Source of the DNA: JACRLW01 sp050181465
GTDB lineage: Bacteria > Planctomycetota > UBA1135 > UBA2386
Assembly (NCBI GenBank): GCA_050181465.1
Contig: JBFXDD010000080.1
Coordinates: forward strand, 1-10,952
Length of the DNA: 10,952 nt
Direction of reading: 5' to 3'
Position 1 is the first letter of the stretch, and the number at the start of each line of letters is the position of its first letter. Below are positions 6,558 to 10,952 of this stretch, in pieces. The notes under the pieces were generated by a model. That model did not search any database, was not told the origin of the DNA, and saw nothing but the letters and a program-made list of their open reading frames with translations. The position numbers were made by a program, and so were the translations under genes.

Positions 6558-7624
6558 TTGCGCCTCTTGCGACGCAACGCCGCACGCGAGTCGTCCGCCT
6601 CGCCGGCGTTCTGACGCTCGGCGCGCCGCCGCGCGAGCACGGCCGCGACCTCACGACTGAGCTCCGCCGGATCCTGAAATCGGATCTCCTTCTCTTTCGC
6701 CATCATCTTCTCGATGAACCAGTGCACCTGCGGCGACAAGCCCAGGTCGCGGATGCGTTCGCCGGACAGCGACTCGAGCACTTGTTTGGCCAGCACCTCC
6801 TCGCTGGTTCGCCCGGAGAAGGGCAGGGAACCGGTCACGAGATGATAGAGCGTGGCACCGAGCGCATAGATGTCGGCGCGCACATCCAGGCCGCCGCTGC
6901 CCTTCGCCTGCTCGGGCGCGATGTAGTGCACGGTGCCGACCGTGGTGGCTTGCTCGGCGGTCTCCTCGCCGCGCGATGCGAAGCCGAGATCGATCAGAAC
7001 GGCACGCCCACTCTTGTCGAGCATGATGTTGCCCGGCTTGACGTCGCGATGGACGAGTCCGCGTGCGTGCAGTGCGCAGAGACCTTCCGCTACCTGTCGA
7101 ACGACATCGAGCGCGAGTTCCTCCTCCAGCGCACCGTCGCGATCGAGTCGCTCCTGGAGACATTCACCCTCGATGGGCTCCATGGCGCAAAACACCGTGT
7201 CGCCCTCCTTCGCCACGCGGTAGCCCTTGACGATGTGCGGATCGTTCAGCTCGATCAACAGCTTCGATTCGGTGACGAACCGATCGCGCGCGACCCGATC
7301 CTCGGCCTGGTCCGACTTCAGCACCTTGAGCGCGACCTTCCGGCGTTCGACCTTGTCGTTCGCTGCGAACACCCGCGCCTGACCGCCTTCGCCGAGCTTC
7401 TCGCCCAACTCGTAGCGCGACAAACGTGGCCGCGTGCCGCCTTCGGTCGCGACCCACTCATCCCATACGGCAGCGCTGACGACGCCGGCCGACACGAGGA
7501 AGTCGCGAGGGTTCGCGGCGGCCAGCGCTTTCTGGGCCTGGGCCGGTGTCAGGAGCCCGCGATGCACGAGCAACGCGAGCAATTGCACGGGCTTGTGCGA
7601 CGTGCTCAAGCCCCCCTCCGGCAT
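6548..7624 (-). CDS. Cytoplasmic Ser/Thr protein kinase (Hanks type)
   Basis: 358 residues with a complete kinase domain at about 71-335. Visible elements are the glycine loop GEGGQARVF (78-86), the ATP-binding Lys100 in ALKVLK, helix-C Glu119, the catalytic loop HRDVKPGN (192-199, base Asp194), the metal site DLG (212-214; DLG rather than DFG is common in bacterial kinases), APE (236-238) and the DIYALG helix-F segment. It should phosphorylate Ser or Thr on proteins using ATP. There is no transmembrane segment and no PASTA or propeller extension. The protein ends in a very basic tail (RRKRRKW). The first 70 residues are a small helical module with the step GLLTPAQAQKAL. The ATG start at 7624 has only a weak upstream GGCGG. 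The gene overlaps the YkgJ-like gene downstream and is divergent from the AAA+ gene, with 41 bp between starts, so both promoters must share or overlap this small gap. Confidence 0.93.
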   Translation of the reverse strand: MPEGGLSTSHKPVQLLALLVHRGLLTPAQAQKALAAANPRDFLVSAGVVSAAVWDEWVATEGGTRPRLSRYELGEKLGEGGQARVFAANDKVERRKVALKVLKSDQAEDRVARDRFVTESKLLIELNDPHIVKGYRVAKEGDTVFCAMEPIEGECLQERLDRDGALEEELALDVVRQVAEGLCALHARGLVHRDVKPGNIMLDKSGRAVLIDLGFASRGEETAEQATTVGTVHYIAPEQAKGSGGLDVRADIYALGATLYHLVTGSLPFSGRTSEEVLAKQVLESLSGERIRDLGLSPQVHWFIEKMMAKEKEIRFQDPAELSREVAAVLARRRAERQNAGEADDSRAALRRKRRKWL

Positions 7625-7665
7625 CCGCCGATACCACGGGCGAAAGGCCCCAGCAAGGCACCAAC

Positions 7666-9021
7666 TTGAAGAACAGCGACGACAACATCGTCATCAAGTA
7701 CTTCGACCTGATCGACGAGTTCATCAGGATCCGATGTTGTGCCGAGGACGTCGTCGGCGAACTGCTCCGACACGAGATCCGGAACAAGGCCAGCTATCGT
7801 GCCCGAGTCGTCGAGGCGTGTGTGCCGGACCTGCGGACCGACGTCCGCACGGCCCTGCGCCGGCTCGAGGACGAGCACGACGGGGAGGTCGTGGAAGAGC
7901 TGCTCTACCAGCTCTGCATCGACGTCAATCCTGGTCTCGAGATCCATCAGATCAGCTTGCCGTCCGCGAAGGCCGCGGGGCCGGGCGCGGAGAATAGCGG
8001 TATCTCGCCGCAGGGCGCCATGAGCGGAACCGCGCTCCAGCGGCAGGCACTCGGACTCGACCGCAGTCTGCGCGCCCAGGTGATCGGCCAGGACCAGGCG
8101 ATCGACAGCCTGTGCCGCGCCGTCAAGAAGGCGGCCGTCGGCCTCAAACGGCCCGGCACGCCGATCGGCACCTTTCTGCTGGTGGGCCGCACCGGCACCG
8201 GCAAGACCGAACTCGCCAAAGCCCTCGCCCAGTCGCTGTTCCAGGAGCCCGGTCGGCTCGTCCGCATCGACTGCTCCGAGTACGCACTGCCCCACGAGTA
8301 CGCCAAGCTGATCGGCTCCCCGCCGGGTTACATCGGCCACAACGAGGGCGGCTACCTGACCGAGTCGGTCAAGAAGAAGAAGCAATGCGTGGTGCTCTTC
8401 GACGAGATCGAGAAGGCCCACCACAAGGTGCACAACCTTCTCCTGCAACTCCTCGACGAAGGCATCCTGACCGACAGCAAAGGGCAGCAGATCTCCTTCG
8501 AGGACACCGTGGTCATCATGACCAGCAACCTCGGGGTCGAGAAGCTGGACTCGCTGCGAACGCGGATGGGCTTCGCGCGGAAGGAGGGCGTCGTGGTGCA
8601 CGGCGAGCAACTTCGTGAAGCGACGATCGACGCGATGAAGGAGGCCTTCCGGCCCGAGTTCGTCAATCGCATCGACGAGGTCGTGGTCTTCCACCCGCTG
8701 GATGTGCGGGTCTGCGTGCGCATCGCCCAACGAATGCTGCGAGAGGTGACCGACCTACTGGCGCGCAACGGCATCCGCGTCGAGTTCGCCAGCGGTGTCA
8801 AGACCTGGCTGGCACGCGAGGGCTTCTCCGAGGAGTACGGCGCGCGCGAGCTGAAGCGACTGATCAAGCGCCGCATCGAGGATCCGCTCACCGATCGCAT
8901 CCTCGGCGAGAACCTCGGCGCGGGCGACGTCATCAAGGTGCGGATGCGCACCGGCCAGACGGTGCTGGAGGTCGAGCGCGCTCCGCGCGCGCGGCGCGGC
9001 AGCCTGGTCGAGACGGTCTGA
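7666..9021 (+). CDS. Compact ClpC/ClpA-type AAA+ ATPase with a single D2-like module
   Basis: 451 residues if read from the TTG at 7666 (AAGG 7 nt upstream), the only good start outside the kinase gene. The frame itself is open back to 7546, and the first in-frame ATG falls only at about 8020. Residues 1-100 are a charged helical region I do not recognise. Residues about 130-340 form an AAA+ ATPase of the Clp D2 class: Walker A GRTGTGKT (174-181), pore loop GYIG (221-224), Walker B VVLFDEIEKAH (D246, E247), sensor-1 Asn288 in TSNLG, and Arg335 in FRPEFVNRID as the arginine finger. The C-terminal lid carries the sensor-2 motif YGARELKR (Arg394). There is no Clp N-domain and no D1 module. MGF at 301-303 lies where ClpC carries its VGF ClpP-docking loop, so pairing with ClpP is possible. 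Its likely role is ATP-driven protein unfolding. It is divergent from the Ser/Thr kinase. Confidence 0.9.
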   Translation: MKNSDDNIVIKYFDLIDEFIRIRCCAEDVVGELLRHEIRNKASYRARVVEACVPDLRTDVRTALRRLEDEHDGEVVEELLYQLCIDVNPGLEIHQISLPSAKAAGPGAENSGISPQGAMSGTALQRQALGLDRSLRAQVIGQDQAIDSLCRAVKKAAVGLKRPGTPIGTFLLVGRTGTGKTELAKALAQSLFQEPGRLVRIDCSEYALPHEYAKLIGSPPGYIGHNEGGYLTESVKKKKQCVVLFDEIEKAHHKVHNLLLQLLDEGILTDSKGQQISFEDTVVIMTSNLGVEKLDSLRTRMGFARKEGVVVHGEQLREATIDAMKEAFRPEFVNRIDEVVVFHPLDVRVCVRIAQRMLREVTDLLARNGIRVEFASGVKTWLAREGFSEEYGARELKRLIKRRIEDPLTDRILGENLGAGDVIKVRMRTGQTVLEVERAPRARRGSLVETV

Positions 9022-9071
9022 TCCCTTCGCCTTCTCGGCATCGTCGAAAATCCGGACCGGCGCCCCACGGC

Positions 9072-9086
9072 GTCGCGATTCGCGAC
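9072..9086. repeat. 15-bp perfect palindrome between the AAA+ and histidine kinase genes
   Basis: GTCGCGA and TCGCGAC are separated by one base. It lies 50 bp after the AAA+ stop and about 105 bp before the proposed histidine kinase ATG (3 bp before the alternative GTG at 9089). No T-run follows, so it is a poor intrinsic terminator; an operator is possible. The rest of 9022-9190 shows nothing recognisable. Confidence 0.5.
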
Positions 9087-9190
9087 AGGTGGAATTCCCC
9101 GGTGTCGGCGCACGGTTCGGCGCCGTCACGCAGCAGGCGAACCATGAACCGGATCAAGCCGGTCCCATCCCGAGGCCGATCCAAGACTGG

Positions 9191-10783
9191 ATGTTTCGAT
9201 CCGACGCAGTCGCCGCCGCAAGCGGTCCAGGATTCCGCGCAGGCTTGCGCCAGTTCCTGGGTCTCCTCGTGTTGGCCGCTCTCGCGACCGTCGGCGCGGA
9301 GGCTCTGCTCCGCAGCGAACACGTGGCCGGCATTCGCTCGGCGCTGAGCCTCGGCGCGCGCATCAGCGACACCCCACCCGAGCAGATCCTCGCGGCGGTG
9401 CGGCGCACCGAGCACGTGCTCGCCGTCGGGCTGTACCGAACTCGGGGTCATGACCTGGAACCGTCGCAGGTTCTTGGCAGCGGAGAATCGATCCTGCCGG
9501 AGGTCGTTCATCATCCGGGAGCGAGCCCGCGCAGCTCGGTGGAGACGGCTGCGCTCGGTCATCAACTGGTCGTCGACATCCCCTTGGAGACCGCGGCGGG
9601 CCCCGCGGTCCTCCACGTCATCCGCTCGCTCGACGACGTCGATGCTGCGATGGCTCGTCATCGCTGGGTCGTCGGCGGCAGCTTCGCGCTCGCCGCGATC
9701 GTCGCGACCCTGTTCTCCAATATCCGGCGGCGACGCACATCCACTTTCCACCTGCGTCTCGCGCGGTCGCTGCAAAGCCTTCAGTCCGGCCGCGAAGTCG
9801 GGCGCCTGCCGACCGAAGAGTCGGATGAGCACACGATCCTCGCGCGCCACTTCAACATGCTGACGAAGACGATCACCGATGAGCGTCGGAGTGCGGCCCA
9901 AAACGAACGACAGCTCGAAGAACGCGTGCAGGATCTCGGCTCCGAGCTCGAGCGTTCGAGAATCGAACTGCGGACGCTCGATGCCGCGAAGGATGCCTTC
10001 CTCGCGAACGTCAGCCATGAACTTCGCACGCCGCTGACATCGATCGTCGCTGCCGCCGAGATCCTGCGGATGAGCGAGCCGACGGATGCCGCCGAGGTGC
10101 GTGAGTTCGCCGAGATGATCGCCGGCTCGTCGAAGCGCCTGTCGACACTGGTGGAGCAGATCATCGAAGCCGCCGAACTCGAAGCCGCTCCCGTGCACCT
10201 GACCAAGGCGCGCTTCGATCTCCGCGAGCTCGCCGCCCGTGCGCGCGACGGGATTCGGACCCGCTGCCAAGCCCGCTCCGTGCAGATCCTGTTGCGCGAC
10301 ATCGGCAAGCCGGTGCCGGTCGAAGTCGACGACGTGCGACTGCTCGCGGTGCTCGACGGTTTGCTCGACAACGCCGTCAAGTTCTCCCCGCTGGGTGCGA
10401 CGGTGGAAGTCGACGTCCAAGTGCGCGATGGGCATGCCGAGTTGCGCGTCCTCGACGAGGGACCGGGGATCGACGAGACCGACGCCGAGCGCGTCTTCCA
10501 GAGATTCGGGCAGAACCGGCACGACCTGACCGACAAGCCGGTCGGCATGGGACTCGGGCTGCCGCGGGCGCGCCGGATCATCGATGCGCACGGCGGCACC
10601 CTGGCACTCGAATCGCACCAAGGATTCGGCGCCTGCTTCGTGCTCCAACTCCCCCTCGCCGCAGCCATCGAAGCCTTCGGCGCCAGGCCGAAGCCGCGCG
10701 AGAGCGCGCCGGCGATCGTCGTGGAGGGAAGTGCCGCGACCGACGTGACGATCGGCAAGCTCGGCCAGGTCCTCGGCGGCTGA
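9191..10783 (+). CDS. Membrane-bound sensor histidine kinase
   Basis: 530 residues from the ATG at 9191. A GTG at 9089 would add 34 residues of unusual composition (start PGVGARFGAV), and neither start has a strong ribosome site. A first membrane helix (about 22-40, FLGLLVLAALATVGAEALL) and a second (about 158-177, WVVGGSFALAAIVATLF) enclose a roughly 115-residue extracytoplasmic sensor region of no recognised family. A HAMP-like linker and a coiled coil (about 233-266) follow. The H-box FLANVSHELRTPL has the phospho-acceptor His276. The ATP-binding domain has the N-box LLDNAVKFSP (Asn394), G1 DEGPGI (422-427), the F-box FQRFGQ and G2 GMGLGLPRAR (from 452). The last 50 or so residues extend beyond the catalytic core without a receiver domain. 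No response regulator is in the window, so its partner is elsewhere or to the right. It follows the AAA+ gene by 169 bp. Confidence 0.92.
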   Translation: MFRSDAVAAASGPGFRAGLRQFLGLLVLAALATVGAEALLRSEHVAGIRSALSLGARISDTPPEQILAAVRRTEHVLAVGLYRTRGHDLEPSQVLGSGESILPEVVHHPGASPRSSVETAALGHQLVVDIPLETAAGPAVLHVIRSLDDVDAAMARHRWVVGGSFALAAIVATLFSNIRRRRTSTFHLRLARSLQSLQSGREVGRLPTEESDEHTILARHFNMLTKTITDERRSAAQNERQLEERVQDLGSELERSRIELRTLDAAKDAFLANVSHELRTPLTSIVAAAEILRMSEPTDAAEVREFAEMIAGSSKRLSTLVEQIIEAAELEAAPVHLTKARFDLRELAARARDGIRTRCQARSVQILLRDIGKPVPVEVDDVRLLAVLDGLLDNAVKFSPLGATVEVDVQVRDGHAELRVLDEGPGIDETDAERVFQRFGQNRHDLTDKPVGMGLGLPRARRIIDAHGGTLALESHQGFGACFVLQLPLAAAIEAFGARPKPRESAPAIVVEGSAATDVTIGKLGQVLGG

Positions 10784-10846
10784 ACCTGGCCCGGATGATT
10801 CGTGAACGTCGTCGCGAGATCCCCGCAGGTCGATGCTCGGCAAGGA

Positions 10847-10909
10847 GCTACGTCGGTCGACGACCGAAGCGTAGCTGTAGCTACGCTGCCAGGGAGGAGC
10901 CGACGTAGC
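10847..10909. repeat. Nested palindromic element downstream of the histidine kinase
   Basis: Three inverted repeats are packed in 63 bp. The outer arms are GCTACGTCGG (10847-10856) and CCGACGTAGC (10900-10909), a perfect 10-bp pair. Inside them lie CGGTCG-A-CGACCG (10854-10866, sharing three bases with the left outer arm) and AGCGTAGCT-GT-AGCTACGCT (10868-10887, perfect 9-bp arms). The word GTAGC/GCTAC recurs in several places. No T-run follows, so it is not a standard intrinsic terminator. It could be a REP-like element, a structured RNA 3' end or a protein-binding site. Nothing else was recognised in 10784-10952. Confidence 0.7.
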
Positions 10910-10952
10910 GACGCCGCCGGGCGCGACTTGTGGCGATCGCAGCAGACGTTCA

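Noticed and set aside
8933..10843. A 636-codon minus-strand open frame opposite the histidine kinase, and a similar one at 7606-8730 opposite the AAA+ gene
   Set aside because: Both are antisense shadows of genes with complete, correctly ordered catalytic motifs, and their own translations show no recognisable domain.
10933..10940. GCGATCGC octamer near the right end
   Set aside because: It is a single occurrence of a simple CG-rich palindrome with no context to give it meaning.

Overview
The window looks like a moderately high-GC Planctomycetota chromosome, probably from a marine lineage. This rests on protein style only: secreted proteins with an 'AQRTWIVD' mature N-terminus, FG-GAP-like propeller repeats, a bacterial Ser/Thr kinase and a YkgJ-type cysteine-cluster protein. 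No rRNA, tRNA, transposase or CRISPR array was seen.

Left part (1-6057, all minus strand; read right to left). A 1,428-codon gene, here called A, encodes a secreted alpha/beta-hydrolase-like domain joined to a long beta-propeller-like region. It overlaps by ATGA a second secreted gene, B (449-1774), a beta-helix-like protein. Downstream of B lies an approximately 230-bp relic of the 3' end of another A gene (A', 165-396). That relic again overlaps by ATGA the start of a second B gene (B', 1-168, cut by the window edge). The layout therefore records a tandem duplication of an A-B module in which most of A' was lost.

The most striking signal is at the 5' end of A. A perfect 39-bp pentanucleotide tract (5957-5995) encodes the hydrophobic core of the signal peptide. 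The start with a near-ideal Shine-Dalgarno sequence (ATG at 6050) is out of frame with A at the repeat number seen here. The in-frame start is a GTG lying on that Shine-Dalgarno sequence. Loss of one repeat unit would put the good ATG in frame. This is the architecture of a contingency (phase-variable) locus, comparable with the CTCTT repeats in Neisseria opa leader sequences.

Middle (6183-7624, minus strand). A soluble Ser/Thr protein kinase overlaps a YkgJ-like cysteine-cluster gene, which lies upstream of and co-directional with A-B. Right part (7666-10783, plus strand). A compact ClpC-D2-like AAA+ ATPase is transcribed divergently from the kinase with only 41 bp between the proposed starts, followed by a membrane sensor histidine kinase. 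The window ends in a nested palindromic element (10847-10909).

No gene-free stretch exceeds 300 bases. The longest are 9022-9190, which holds a 15-bp palindrome, and 10784-10952, which holds the nested palindrome.
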